This document shows, in pieces, positions 23,035-35,626 of a DNA stretch of 64,000 bases. Made by a program: the position numbers and the translations under genes. The notes under the pieces were generated by a model, which made no database searches, was not told where the DNA came from, and saw nothing but the letters and a program-made list of their open reading frames with translations. The DNA lies in assembly GCA_947561395.2 (NCBI GenBank), contig OX387187.1, positions 4,408,976 to 4,472,975 of the forward strand, given 5' to 3'. Positions within the stretch are counted from its first letter, which is position 1. Each line of letters begins with the position of its first letter. Source of the stretch: Buxus sempervirens. Taxonomy: Eukaryota > Streptophyta > Magnoliopsida > Buxales > Buxaceae.

Positions 23035-25457
23035 TGTAACGCCCTAAACCAGAGTCAATGCAAACCGGCACCTGACCCGAATCCAGTTCGCTACTATAAA
23101 AACCCGAATCCAGCTCAACAACCGAATTCGAGATGCTATTGGCCCATATCATATAATCATCAATAATTAACCAGACTAAAGAATTAAATAAATCATTTAT
23201 TAATAAACTATCAGAGTACGGAGCATCAATGTACGGAAGTATAGTCTAATATCTTCATAAAAATCCAATTAAACCATCCAATCTAAATGATCATTTAAGT
23301 CTAGTAATAATCAAAAGGTTCTAATCTCTCAGATACATCAACCAAATAAATAAAATAAATTGTCAAGAAACTGAACATAATCCTCTCTCCTCGACCTCAG
23401 ATCAAGTCGGGATAATAGTAATCCTATGATGAATATTCCACAAGATTACTCTGGTAATCACCACTATGATCCCCCTCTCGCGTATCAGCTGAAAAATAAC
23501 ATAAGGAAGTAGGGTGAGATACGAATATCTCAGTAGACAACACATGCATGCTATAAACAGTTCATAATCAATAAAATAGATTTTCATGCTCGAATAAGCA
23601 GTCTCGAGTAAACAGGCTCGTATAAACATTTATATCGATCATGGAACACAAATCAGCATGTAAAATAGTTTAAGTATTTGTAAACGGATAAAGTATATCA
23701 AGATCATGATTCAGAAATCAATAATAGAATCCAATATAAATCCGAGATGTACTAAACAGTCACATCCAACCATAACATCCAATACATGCATCCTGCATGT
23801 GAACAACATCAGAAATAAGTGTTTGTGATCTCAGTATCATTGTAGGACTCACAAAGAAAGATACACGTTTGAGATGACTCTCAACCATATGCTATACCAC
23901 CGTGTAGCTTATGGGCGATGCTACTAATGATACTCAAACCTGTGAAGATCACCTTAGATAAGAGCCGTAGTCATCGACTTATTGCACACGAACTCAACCG
24001 AGTTGGAAAATACCACCAGCATGCAGCACCAGAATCAATACATGGAGATGGTCGCTTATCCACATGTACAAGGAATCACCAGCGGAGCACCGGGGTGTCC
24101 CTCCAGACATAGGATCCTCCAAAGCAAACCAACTTGCAAAGGAAGCGCGTTCACAACAGGGAGTAACTCAACCCAAATGAAATATCCCTTAGCTATCTAG
24201 CCAAAACTATAGATCCATAACCAGCTATGCCCACTAGACACCAACAATCCCTAAGGACTAATATTTCTGTAAGTAATAGTGTCTAGCGGCATATAATGGT
24301 TATATCTGTAATTTCCTTCCTTATTGGGTTAACTGGGTTCAAATCTGATTTGGAAATCCTATATATCATATTCTAGTTAACAGTATAAATTTACATGTCA
24401 CTTAATTAATTAATTCAAGTTTACAACTTCAGTTCTTCCAAAACTTAGGTTTCTTGCTATTTACAAAGCTTGGCCACTAATTACCCTAAATACCTTCCTA
24501 TTTTTATCCTTTTGTAAAACAGGGAATTGGTAATTTATTTTGGTCTTAAAACATCTTATTTAAAGGTTAAAATTTATTTAAAATAATTTAGAATTGAATC
24601 AGGGGTTCAAAATACGAAAATCTGCATTTTTTGCACAGAGCGCTCAGGACCGCCTAGGATCGCTCAGGCGGTCTAGGGTAGGTGGTAGTTCAAAATCGAA
24701 CGCCGACGATCAGTCAGTAAGCGGTCTATTTTTTTCAACGAGCACCTGGGAGCGCCGAGGATCGCTGAGCACAGTAAGCTCGGCAGTCTCCCAAAAATGA
24801 AACATACAGTGTTTAAAAACTTGATTTTTCATGTCCAAGATGATTCTAGCATACTTATAAGGTTGTTATCAAACTAAATACATAATTATATAATACAAAA
24901 ACATGCAGTAGGGATCAAACCAATCGTGAATACAACACGAGCGTTAAAAACAGTGTTTCCTACCTCTATCGTGCGTTCTCCTCTAACCAGCAGTAATCAA
25001 CTCTTCTTCAAAGACACAAACACTCTGAGACAATGGGAAACTCCCGAACTGTGGTCTCTCTCTCTCCCTTTTCTTCTCCTTCTTCTTCTTCTTCTTCTCT
25101 TCTAGTCGTTCTCGGTTTCGGTCGCTCACAGCCGCAATACTCCAAGCGAATACAATGAGATACGAAGAGGCTACTAACCATATTCTCCTAGGTCAAATAC
25201 TCTCTACAATTAAATACCTACGATTCCATGTAACACACAAGCATCAACCACCATGCGCTATCCAATCAGAATTTAACAACTTAAAATATTCATCTTACCA
25301 TGATATCCCACGATCAGACGGTCGAATCTGCGCCAAACTCTTGATCTCCACTAATAGCAATATCTCCTACATTAATAGATTATTTCCATCAATAATAATC
25401 CTCAAGAATATTAATTATTATTTTACTTTTATATTTAGGAAAATTCGGGATCTTACA
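23035..25457 (-). mobile_element. Solo LTR S3 (same subfamily as S1)
   Basis: 2423 bp, TGTAACGCCC to GGGATCTTACA, perfect TSD AATCC (23030-23034, 25458-25462). It has the conserved hairpin (23515-23532), a GC-rich GCGCTCAGGACCGCC block (24635-24790) like S1, and a CTT microsatellite (about 25075-25105). It splits A's RT N-terminal region. Confidence 0.88.
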
Positions 25458-25462
25458 AATCC

Positions 25463-26957
25463 AGCTCGGAATTGCTTAACCACTTCATCTTTGACCTTCA
25501 ATGTCCATTCAGGTTTCAACCTTCTCAACTTCTACTTAACCGGCTTAACCTTTGGTAGAATTGGTAGCTTGTGCACAACTATGTCAGTGTCCAATCCTGG
25601 CATATCCCAATACAACCAAGCGAACACATCTTTGTAATCTGCCAAGAACTGTGACATTTCATCACGCTGCTCCTCAGATAGGCATGCCCCAATCTTCACT
25701 ATTTTTGGGTCATCTTCGGCCCCTAGATTTATTGAGATGGTCTCCTCAATATTAGGTTGAACACCCTTTTCATGACGCTCTAACTGATATGTAATTTATT
25801 TTGGAGGGTCTTCTTCTTCGACCTCGGTCTCTTCTTCAATCCCCATTAAGTCAAAGTCGAAGTCATAATCAACCTGATCCAATTCATTTTGCTTATATGG
25901 TTCATAAATGGTTTGGACCTTTTTAAAAAATTTAGATTTTTTAGAAGAAATGAAAAAATCTTTTTGGTTTTTTTGAGAGCCTTCAAAAAAATCTTTTCCT
26001 GAAGATGAAGGCTCATTAAAACCTTCAGGAAAAGGGCATTCCACTAATGGAGTTTTTTTTGGAGGCCGTGTCTGTTTGCCAAACAAACGCAGCTTCAAAA
26101 GTAAGGGGAGTTTCCTTCCAATTGTTCAAAATAAAAAAATCTGGAGCAGGTGTAATAACACAAGCCTGCTCCCAAAATTCAGAGTTCGTATTCGAGACCA
26201 CCATTATTGGGTGAATTGCATCGCCCGCCTCTGCTGTAAGGCTCGACCCAGATATGACCTCATCTGAAACTTTTATTGCAACCCAGTCGATGAAGGGTAG
26301 CTCATCTATTCCTTCTTCTCTTTTGCCTTCAATCATGGCAAAGAAGGCTCCAACATCCTCAGAAAAATCCCACTTCTGTTCTTACCACGGCCCAAGCTCA
26401 CCCAATGCTTGGGAAGGTGAAGGTGGGACATATGGTTGCAAGGTTGGGATATAGGGTTTCTGGAATGGGTTAATGTTACGGTATGGAGGTTTGGACTAAT
26501 CCTGAGGTGGAGATAGTTGGATCATGTGAGCAAGCTTAGGAAAAGTTTCCCTTAAATGAAGGAATTTCTTGTGACATTTTCTCTCTCCATTCCCTTCTTC
26601 CATCTGCTTCTGTCTTTTCCAACACCCTGGTTTAGACCCTAATCTTGCTCTAGCGGTAAGCTTCTTAACATTTATTGGCTCCAACCTTCCTTGCAGGTTA
26701 ACCCCCAGACATTTCCCTGGATGGAAATTGTATTTTCTCATCACTTTCTTCACCATTCTCTCGACACTGGTCATTTTATCTTCTTTTTCCTGATATCCTC
26801 CAGGTATGAAATTGACAGTCTCGAATTGAAAAGAGTGAAATGCAATCTTGTCTGTAGTCATCTCAATGTTTATGTAGGGTACATCAAGGGACACCATGGG
26901 AGGAACCAAATTCTCAGCTAGAACCGTAATCACCTTTTGCCTTCGTATGTATTTCAC
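25463..26957 (-). pseudogene. Protease-to-RT linker of element A, with G-patch-like segment
   Basis: Minus strand, three frames. First (26957-26496): FIPGGYQEKEDKM, KYNFHPGKCLGVNLQGRLEPI (G-patch-like: GKxLGxNLQG), ending in TAG at 26496-26498. Second (to 26025): acidic segment with LTFEAAFVWQTD. Third (26098-25796): LFGKQT, PLVECPFPEGFNEPSSS and an Asp/Glu-rich run. The TAG and the shift between second and third frame occur at the same places in element C (53628-53630 and 53175-53248), so they predate both copies. In Ogre elements this interval is where an intron joins gag-pro to RT. Confidence 0.75.
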
Positions 26958-28471
26958 TCTTTGGTGGAGGGTAGATGGTATGGCCTAGCTGTATGAATCC
27001 ACGGCCTTCCTAGAAGTAGATTAAAGGCCGTCAGTATATCTATCACCTCAAATGTGATATTAAAGATATACGATCCAATAGTGACCGGCAGTTCAACCTC
27101 CCTTAGGGAATGTGTTTTAGAGCTATCAAAAGCTCTTATGATTCTCCCATTTTGCTTGATTTTATTTTGCTCCAGACCGAGCTTTACAAATGTTATTAAT
27201 GGGCAGACATTCAAAGCCAACCCATTATCTATTAAAACCCGGACTACCATGCAACCCTTACAAAGTACAGCTATGTGCAAAGGATCAACATGATGGTACC
27301 CTGTTGACCTAATTTCAGTCTCTGAAAAAGATATGACATTGTGAGATGAAATTTGCCCAACCATCCTATCAAGTTGGTCTGGTTCAATATTTTTAAGCAT
27401 ATTTGCACCCTGAAGTACCCTTAACAGAGAGTCCCTATGCTTTTCAAAATTCAGCAATAATCCCAATATTGAAATTTGGGCATGGACCTTGTTCAACTGA
27501 TCAACAACATTGAACTCACTCTTTATAATTATTTTGATGAAGTCAGCAGCCTCACTGTCAATTACCTAAGGGGTATCTTCCCCTACCTTGGCCTTTCCAT
27601 TTGTTTTCTCTTCTTCACCTTCTTTCTTCTCTTTCCTGGTTTCCTTCTGTTTCTCTCCCTCTCCTACACATTTCCCTAATCTTATCATGAGGTTTAATTC
27701 TTTCTTGTTTTCTCCCTCAACTACCGGAATTGTGGTTGTGAAGCCTTCACTATAATTCCATGGTACAGCTGCTTCAGAATAAGAAGGCTTTAAGACATTT
27801 ATCACGAGGGGAGGAAGCTTGGACTTGGATGAGGAAGTCTGAGTAGGAGGAACATCCACAACCAAGGGTGGAAGTTGCTTTGGTTGAGGGAATGAAGAAG
27901 TAACTGACGCAATGAGATGGTCACAGTTAATGACCAATGACGGTTTTGACGGATTAGGTGAAGAAAAGGTGGATGGACTGCAATTGATAACCAAAGGTGG
28001 TTTGGCTATATTCATTTGGGCCATGAGAGATGAGACTCGGTTCAAAGAAGAACTAATGTTCTCAGCAGCACGATCGTTCTTTTTTGAAATCACGTTTACT
28101 TCTATGTCCTTATTTCCTTCGTCAAAATAAACTTTGACCGTTGTCCCTATGGGAGCAATTAACTGAAATGGGTCAAAGGTTATTTCATTAGAGGATATGG
28201 CCCCTATAACATTAGACGAGCCTGCCCCATGATGCTGAGGCAAAGGGTTTTGACCAATATCTGATCTGGGAGGATTAGGAGCCCCTGTATTGAAATACAG
28301 GGAATTTTGGTCAATCAAATCCTGAATGACGTGTTTCAATGGCCAACACTTGTCAGTAGGGTGCCCTGGTGCACCCATGTGGTAATCACAAGTGGTAGAA
28401 AGATCAAAATTTCTTCCCTTTGATGCATTTGGATTCGGCTCTCTCAAAGTGACATACCATGCTTGCAACAA
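26954..28471 (-). pseudogene. Zinc-binding and protease region of element A
   Basis: Minus strand. Near 28390 there is the Tat-type zinc motif CDYHMGAPGHPTDKCWPLK followed by IQDLIDQ. Further on comes the aspartic protease: VVRVLIDNGLALNVCPL (active-site triad DNG, the Tat form of DTG/DSG), then FNLLLGRPWIHTA as the second conserved block. The reading frame changes near 27500-27566. The protease cuts the polyprotein into capsid and enzymes. Element C lacks this region entirely. Confidence 0.8.
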
Positions 28472-28479
28472 GGTGGGTA

Positions 28480-29741
28480 ACAGTTAGGAAGGGGACATTG
28501 GAAAGGTAAAAACCCTATTCCTTCTTGCTGCCATCGAAGCATCCCTTTCCTCCTTATTAAAAACCTTCTTTTGGTCTAAGGGTGCTGCTGGAACATTAAC
28601 TCTCATGGGGGCTTGCTGGGTAGGCAGAGTGGACACATTGATTTGTATGGGCTTGTTGGGGACAGATGGTTGTTGTACCATGTTCACCTCCCCCTCTTTC
28701 TTGTTCCCATTCTTTTTTATACCATTTCCCCTCTTTAGATTGGGGTCTTGCTGAGACCATGGCAGAATGGTCAATTATTTTACCCAACCTAATCCCATCC
28801 TCAATTCGGTCGGCCACTTGTACCAAGGCAGCAAAATTAGTGGTGGTCTGACCCACCAAGTGGCTATAGAATGGTTGGCCCAGTGTGCTGATGAAAGTGG
28901 AGATCATTTCTGTCTCCAGCATAGGTGGCCTGACCTAAGAAGCAGTCTCCCTCCATCTTTTGGCATACTGCCTTACAGATTCATCCCTTCCTTTACTCAT
29001 CCTCATCACGTCATACCTATCTGGCACAATCTCCGAATTGAACTTGTACTGGGCTAAGAAGGCATCTGCTAGATCCTTCCACCTTCTGATCCTTCCATGG
29101 TCTAAGGTAGCAAACCACCTCAAAACAGTTCCAGTTAAGCTCCTTTGGAAGAGTTGAATCAGTATGCCATCATCCTGACCAAACTGGCATAGGGCCCCGC
29201 AGTACAACTTCAAGTGGCTCATGGGGCAGCCAGTGCCATTGTAAGTGTCCAAGTCTAGGCACTTGAACTTGGCCAGTAGGTTAACATCTGGTTATAGGCA
29301 CAAGTCTTCAAAGTTGGTGCCCCCAAAGTTATTTACCCCTTTCACCTCCCTCAGTTCATCCTGGATCATCTCCAACCTGTGCATGAATTTCCTTTCCATC
29401 TCATCCCTCATCCTCTCTTTTCTTTTTCTTTTTCTGATTCAACCGTCTCCTCCCTGATCAGTATAGGTTCAGGGGTGGGTTCAAAAATGGGTTCAGGAAT
29501 AGGTTGAACCGGAGGTGGAATATTGGTTTGAGGTGGAGGTGCTTGGTTGGAAGTGGATGCTTGGTTCTGGGCTTGCTGGGACTGGGCTGCCAGTAAGTTT
29601 TCTAGCAGTTGGGCGAGCCCCGTCACTTGCTTTTGCAGTTGAGCAAAGTCTTAAGCAGGAATAGTGGTTTGATTTTCAGTAGAATTCATGGTGCGAGATC
29701 TTGATCTGGTCACGGGAGCAATGGTTGCAAATATACTGGTA
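28480..29741 (-). pseudogene. gag capsid region of element A
   Basis: Exon begins at 29741/29742 after a splice-acceptor-like TTTTTCTAG. The first ATG gives MNSTENQTTIPA then a TAA. The frame goes on as QLLENLLAAQSQQAQNQAS, a proline-rich stretch, then the capsid block HLKLYCGALCQFGQDD, LTGTVLRWFATLDHGRIR, WKDLADAFLAQYKFNSE and ESVRQYAKRWRETA, which is the retrotransposon gag family of Tat/Ogre elements. Several stops and shifts (29408, 28935, 28596). B begins with the same protein (63822-64000). Confidence 0.85.
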
Positions 29742-29869
29742 CCTAGAAAAAGAAAAATAAAGAAAGATATCTGCACCAATTTAATCTCATTCATACACCT
29801 ATGAATGCATGTAGGCAGGTTAGGTAAACATGAGTTTAGATTTCTTCCCCCTTTTTTTATCTTATTATT

Positions 29870-31140
29870 ATTTTTGAGTTGTTGGAATATTCTAGGGCTT
29901 CCAACATATCCCACAAGGTATGAAATGATTGGTACGAAAAAAAACCAACCAAAGAGTTGTTGGAATATTTTAGGGCTTCCAACAGGTTCCACAAAGAATG
30001 AGAAATGTCTAAAATTCAGAGGCTTTTTGACGGCCCAAAAAGGATATGTCTCTATAATTCAGAGGCTTATAGATGACCCAAAGATATGTGTCTAAAATTC
30101 AAAGGCTTTTAGATGGCTCAAAAAAGTTGTGTCTAAAATTCAGAGGCTTTTAGATGGCCCAAAGGATATGTGTCTATAATTCAAAGGCTTATAGACAGCC
30201 CAAAGAAATGATTTGTCTAAAATTAGAGGCTTTTAGACGGCCCAAGCAAAGGTTTCTAGAATTACTCAGGCTTCTAGAGGCCTATGAATTGGTTGGTACG
30301 AAAAAGACCATCCAAAGGAATTATTGGAATATTTTAGAAGCGTTGGAATATTCTAGGGCTTCCAACTAGTCCCACAAGAAGAATTGATTGGTATGAAAAA
30401 GACGAACCAAAGGATCATTGGAATATTTTAGGGCTTCCAAAGGTCCCACAAAAAGAATTGATTGGTACGAAAAAGACCAATCAAAGGATTATTAGAATAT
30501 TTTAGGGCTTTCAAAGGTCCCACAAAAAATTGATTGATACGAAAAAGACCAACCAAAGAGGTGTTGGAATATTTTAATGCTTCCAAAGATCCCATAAAAA
30601 GAATTGATTGGTACGAAAAGGACCAACCAAAGAGGTGTTGGAATATTTTAGAGCTTCCAACAGGTCCCACAAAAAGAATTGATTGGTACGAAAAAGACCA
30701 ACCAAAGAGGTGTTGGAATCTTTTTAAGGCTTCCAACAGGTCCCACAAGGATACGAATTATCTAAAAATAAAAGCTTTTAGACAAATCAAATCATGTAGT
30801 GTCTTGGAATTACTCAAACTTCCAAGGGCTTATGCGGTTTAAAAATATGAAATTCAAAGGCTTTCAGAGGCCCATGGATATTTTGAAAATGATATGAAAT
30901 TCAAAGGCTTTCAGAGGCCCAGGGATATTTTGAAAAATGTCTGAAATTCAAAGGCTTTCAAAGGCCCGAGGATTTTTGAAAAAGGTCTGAAATTCAAAGG
31001 CTTTTAGAAGCCCAAGGATTTTTTTTTTTTTTTGAAATAAAGTCTGAAATTCAAAGGCTTTAAAAGGCCAAAGGATTTTTTTTTTAAAAAAATCTAAAAT
31101 TCAAAGGCTTTCAGAGGCCCAGGGATATTTTGAATCTTCA
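29870..31140. repeat. Two tandem arrays in the leader of element A
   Basis: Array 1 (about 29870-30760): units of about 75 bp around GGAATATTTTAGGGCTTCCAA, GGTCCCACAA and GATTGGTACGAAAAAGACCAA, some six to eight copies. Array 2 (about 30000-30280 and 30840-31130): units of 35-50 bp around GAAATTCAAAGGCTTTCAGA, degenerate. Array 2 is the same unit as in C (54128-55006) and B (62981-63600). Confidence 0.8.
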
Positions 31141-32708
31141 AGAAATTTTGTTTCACATTTTTATTTCTTTTTTGAAATATTTTATTCAAGCTCATTTTCC
31201 ATTATCATCTTCATCTATTGGGTTAAGTTACATGTTCAAATTAGGTAAATTTCCTAAAATGAGCTTAACCTTTTGATTTGAATGAGTTTAGAAGAATTTG
31301 GATGCCCCTTATCCTTATTGAAGTGTTTATTAATTGTTTGTATCACTTAAAGGTTAAAGGAACAAGATTTGGTGGAAAAATTGCAAAAATTGGCTTTTCC
31401 GCAAAAACCGCATACTTAATGCGGTCTGGACTTGACCACACTTAAATTGCGGTCAAGCCTTGACCGCATAACAAATGCAGTCAAGTCCAATCCGCATAGA
31501 AAATGCGGTTTACAGACTTTTTTCATTTTTTCCATTTTTTACATGATTTGATCACTTTGAATGTTCATTCAAACATACGGTTCACCCTTGCAAGGCTTCT
31601 AAACTGTCCCAAAGTGGACTTTGACCCTATTTCCAAAAATACATGAGGGCACATGTTCCCTTCAACATTAGACACCATACTCAAAACTTTGGTACCTTTG
31701 GTTGCCTCTTGTATGAACTTTGGGTAGGATCAATTTTGAGAAAAGTTAAAAACTCTTCTTATAGGCTACACCAATCTTAAGTCCTTATTGGGAAAACCTT
31801 CATCCCAAACATATAAACACCATGACACTTACATGACATGAAAGTAATGCTAAACTTAAGGTTACCTTGTTACCTTGTTTACGTTCAATATGGCATCCAC
31901 ATTATTCCTTGGCTTATGAACCATGCAAACGGCCTTCCCTCAATTACAAACCCATTTCCCCATCTTAATTGTATACTTTAGCTAAAAATGTGTATCTCCA
32001 CCTTCAATCGTAGGGGTTTTGGGTTTTGGCTTAATGGCAACTTAGATCTCAAGTCTAGTGATGACCACAATCAAAGATCCACATTGTCATCACATCATTG
32101 ACTCAAAGTTCTAAGGTGAATGTTTTCACTTTTGCTTTCTGAAGTAACGACCTCGTTGCGTCAAGCTACACACATTCGCGTTCAACTTCCTATAGGTTAT
32201 AGGTAGGCTGTGTAAAAAAAATAAAAATGTGCATAGTGCATTTATAAATATTGGGTGCATTCATAACGTCCCAGCCCCTTGCCACTCTTTTTCACAGTCA
32301 TGCATATATACAAACCAAGGCGTAATAGGAAACATATCTAAAGCAAATAAACACAAGTAAACAAAGTAATCCTATCGCACCTAAACATGCTCACAAAAAT
32401 CACCCAAACATGCAAACATGTGATCATGTTATACAACCAAATAATACATCATGGAGAACATGCTGAAAATTAAAACATGTTATCATGAAAATACAGCAAG
32501 AAACAAGCATGGTTTAGCAAACAAACCCTCCCTACGCATGTTTCTAGAAACAATCCTATAAATCAAAATTAAGCATGTTTCTACCCCCATGAGCTTTTAA
32601 ATAATAAATCAGATTTAAACATATCAAACATGCTTAAGAACACAAAATAGCAAGCCAATCAAAACACAAAAACATGAACAAATACACCAAAAGGCTGAAA
32701 TCCACAAG
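31141..32708 (-). other. Untranslated leader of element A
   Basis: Minus-strand leader between PBS and repeat arrays, non-coding. It matches 55007-56476 in C and 61512-62980 in B. An inverted-repeat cluster (31402-31514) holds CCGCATACTTAATGCGG, GCGGTCAAGCCTTGACCGC and ATCCGCATAGAAAATGCGG. Confidence 0.65.
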
Positions 32709-32726
32709 TCCCCAGTAGAGTCGCCA
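32709..32726 (-). other. Primer binding site of element A (tRNA-Arg type)
   Basis: Minus strand TGGCGACTCTACTGGGGA, 2 nt inside the LTR end. It is one base off the sites of C (56477-56494) and B (61494-61511), TGGCGACTCTGCTGGGGA. This sequence suits the 3' end of plant tRNA-Arg, the primer reported for Ogre-type elements. Confidence 0.8.
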
Positions 32727-32728
32727 GT

Positions 32729-33049
32729 TATGAGACATGGAAAATCAATTTAATGACTTTCTAATCATCACACGGGATTCATAAAAAGAGGAGTTGCCAC
32801 CATTCTATTTAGGTGTGAATGGACACCAAAACCATCAAATCAAATAAGGACAAAAACTAGAGTAAAAATAACTCTATTTTAAAATACAAATAAAAAAAAA
32901 CAACCAAAGATGGGTAAGGGGATTAGGTTATGAATAGGGGAAGGTATTAGGCCCCCCTATTCATCCACATAATGTGGTTGCCAAGTATTGTTCATGTTAA
33001 AAACAAAGAAAGCTTGCTTAAATAAAAAAAAATCATAAAAGTGACAAAA
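32729..33049 (-). repeat. 5' LTR of element A, left fragment
   Basis: Minus-strand 3' part of the LTR, ending CCATGTCTCATA (TG end mutated). It ends in CAAAA (33045-33049), where element C entered. Its continuation is at 58311-59066. Confidence 0.85.
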
Positions 33050-34863
33050 TGTGAGACATGGAAAAAATCATCATCTCCAATGACTTCCTCTATCATCACA
33101 CGGGATTGAATTAAACAAAGAGTCGCCACCATTCAATTTAGGTGTGAATGGACACTAAAATATAAAATAAGCACAAAAGGCAATTTTAGGGTAAAAATAA
33201 CCCTCCTAAAAAAACAACCAGAGATGGGTAAGGGGATTAGGTTATGAACAGGGGAAGGTGTTAGGCACCCCTATTCATCCACACAAGGTGGTTGCCAGGT
33301 ATTGTTCATGTTTAAATAAAGGAAAAAGGCTTGCTATAAAAATCATGAAAAATCACAAAAAAAGACAAAAATATATGGTTTTTTCATATGAATAGTCTGA
33401 TTGATCCAGAACTTTCAAATATGATCATACCATTCCTAGGGTTTCATGATCAAAATAAAATTGAGATAAAATCAAATAAAATCAATTTAAAGTGAAAATC
33501 CAAAAATCTGGCTTCAAGTCAAATTCTAGAAATCTAGAAAAATATGATTTTTATAAAATATTTCAAAATTGAACTTGAATGATCCAGGACATAGATAAAG
33601 CCCATATTTCACATTAAATCCAGAAATCAAAACCAAAAATACCCACGTTGATGAAGAACATCAAAAGGGGAGAACTTAGACCGTAGGGTCTTCTCTCAAT
33701 AATGAAAAACGATTTAAAAACCATATCATGAAACCCTAGAATTTATTTTCAGGCTTCTGGATCCAGATCTATCATATTGATCATGATAAATCCAAGATCC
33801 TAGCCTAAAACCACAAAAATCACGAAAACAGTGCTGTAGGTGCAAATATGTGGAAAATCCAAATTTTATAAAAAAGTGAGGATCTCATGCTATAAACATC
33901 ATGGATTCATGTGATTCATTCAGATATATCATAAAAACCATTAAAACATGATCAGGATATTCAAAACAGCCACATCTCACAGATTAGAGCACATGGGGGT
34001 CTACCCTACGGATCCACCTATTCTCTTTTCCCCTAGCTCTCTCTTCACGTTTTATGGTTAGAGAAGATTCTTGAGGTACTTGGAGATAGGTTTGGTTACA
34101 CAAACACAATCAGAGGCTTTATTCTATAAAAAAGGAGAAAAAACACATATGGGGTTCTATTCTAAGGATCCACCTGTTCTCTTTTCCCCTAGCTCTCTCT
34201 TCACGTTTTACGGCTAGAGAGACTCTTGAGGTACTTGGAGGCAAGTTTAGGAATACTAGATACAAAAGATGGCCTTATTCTACAGCAATAGAGATGATCC
34301 TATTACATCTAGAATTGAAGACAGAAAATAAAAGGGAAAAGGGACTTACCTGGATTGAGCAGGCAAAGCAGCAGGGGTTCCTCTTCTTCTCTTGGAGCTC
34401 CTTGATTCTTCAAAATTTCGTGGCCCTCAGCTTGAGAATCTCACCTCTATTTATAGGCAAGCACAGGGGCAAGGTTGGTCCAGAAGGATATATCCTGGTC
34501 CTTAAGATAGAGTGAAATACAAAGATAGTGCCCATCCATAGCCAACCAAGGTGGCTTCAGTGAATAAAATACGTAATTCACTCATTTAAAGATATATTGG
34601 ACTAAAGATAAAGCTCGGAAATCGAGAGAAGGATAAAACTCGCACGAGTCTTTAGTGACCGTAAATGCATTACGGTCCAACGATGACCGTATTGTCACTA
34701 CGGGCGCGCCTGACCGTAGAGTGACCTCGGGCGCGACCGGCCCGTGAATGAAATACGGGCAAAGCTAGTTTTGTCAATTTTTATGAATTTTTGACCTGTT
34801 TTAAGCTCTAATTACATGTTTTTATTATTTTCTCATTCTGTAGTGCAATTTGGGGTGTCTACA
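33050..34863 (-). repeat. 3' LTR of element C
   Basis: 1814 bp, minus strand TGTAGACACCCC to CCATGTCTCACA. It contains the inverted-repeat cluster (34656-34761), TATA box (34448-34455), splice donor (exon end 34350) and a tandem pair of blocks (about 34000-34285) around CTTTTCCCCTAGCTCTC. Confidence 0.92.
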
Positions 34864-34878
34864 GCTGCCCCCTCTTTG
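34864..34878 (-). other. Polypurine tract of element C
   Basis: Minus strand CAAAGAGGGGGCAGC directly before the LTR start TGTAGACACC. It is followed on the + strand by the palindrome GTAATTGG-AA-CCAATTAC (34882-34899). Confidence 0.85.
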
Positions 34879-35419
34879 CTGGTAATTGGAACCAATTACA
34901 AGCAGAGAGCAAAAAAGACCCACCAATTGCACTTTCTGAGATTTTGTCTAATCAATTGCACTTTGAAAGGATTAAATGGGTGATTTTTGAAAAAAAGAAT
35001 TGATTGTGGAAGATTTGCTAGAAATCCCTCAGCTTAAGGGCCAAATCCTCCTCTCTCCTCTCACTGAGCTCTCGTAGCTTTGAAGTGAGATTTGAGACAA
35101 AATTTCTAAACAAAAGTGAGTATGGTGGCAATCCTTGCAACTTACAACTAATATAGACATTGATCTTTTGAAAATTGTGGAGAAAATAATAAAATATGCA
35201 ATTTTTGGCTTCGCCCATATTTGTATCACGGACCAATGCTGCCCGTAGGTTGATCACGGGCGAACGGGACCGTGTTACCTTCACGGTCGTCTGAAGCCCG
35301 TACTGATTTTACGAATTTTACTCTCCTTCTTAACCTCGCTACCGCGACTTCTTCCTCATTTCTGTCCGCACTTTGCCCTAACTCCTCGACCGTATCTTCC
35401 TCTACGGTTTTTGATTCCG
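34879..35419 (+). promoter_or_regulatory. Region upstream of antisense gene 1 of element C
   Basis: Non-coding. It holds an inverted-repeat cluster (35222-35303: CACGGACC, GCCCGTAGG, CACGGGCGAACGGGACCGTG, CACGGTCGTCTGAAGCCCGT) of the same type as C's LTR and gene 2 promoter. No clear TATA box. It probably contains the promoter of antisense gene 1. Confidence 0.45.
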
Positions 35420-35626
35420 ATGGTATTTCCCATCTTCTCTAACGACCTTCTCCTTCTCCGGCAACCACTGTTACCTCCGGCGGCCACTATCATTTCCGGT
35501 GACTCAAGAATCATTTCTGGTGACCACCGTTCGGCTGTGAAGATTCTTAGTGTGCTTCCGATCCTTTCCAAACAGTCGTCATCATCTCTTGAGGTTTATC
35601 AAAATTTCCTATTTCGGTCGAAACAG
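35420..35626 (+). other. Possible first exon of antisense gene 1
   Basis: Open from ATG 35420 for 69 codons to a strong donor, AAACAG then GTAAGT at 35627. A possible acceptor ACCGTAG at 36861 would join it in frame to the Arg/Ser-rich exon. It could as well be a 5' untranslated leader: composition is Pro/Ser/Leu-rich and I recognise no domain. Confidence 0.3.

Noticed and set aside
34864..34878. Idea that 33050-34863 and 56497-58305 are two solo LTRs
   Set aside because: The polypurine tract at 34864 and the PBS at 56477-56494 face each other as in one element, and the CAAAA duplication is shared by the outer ends.
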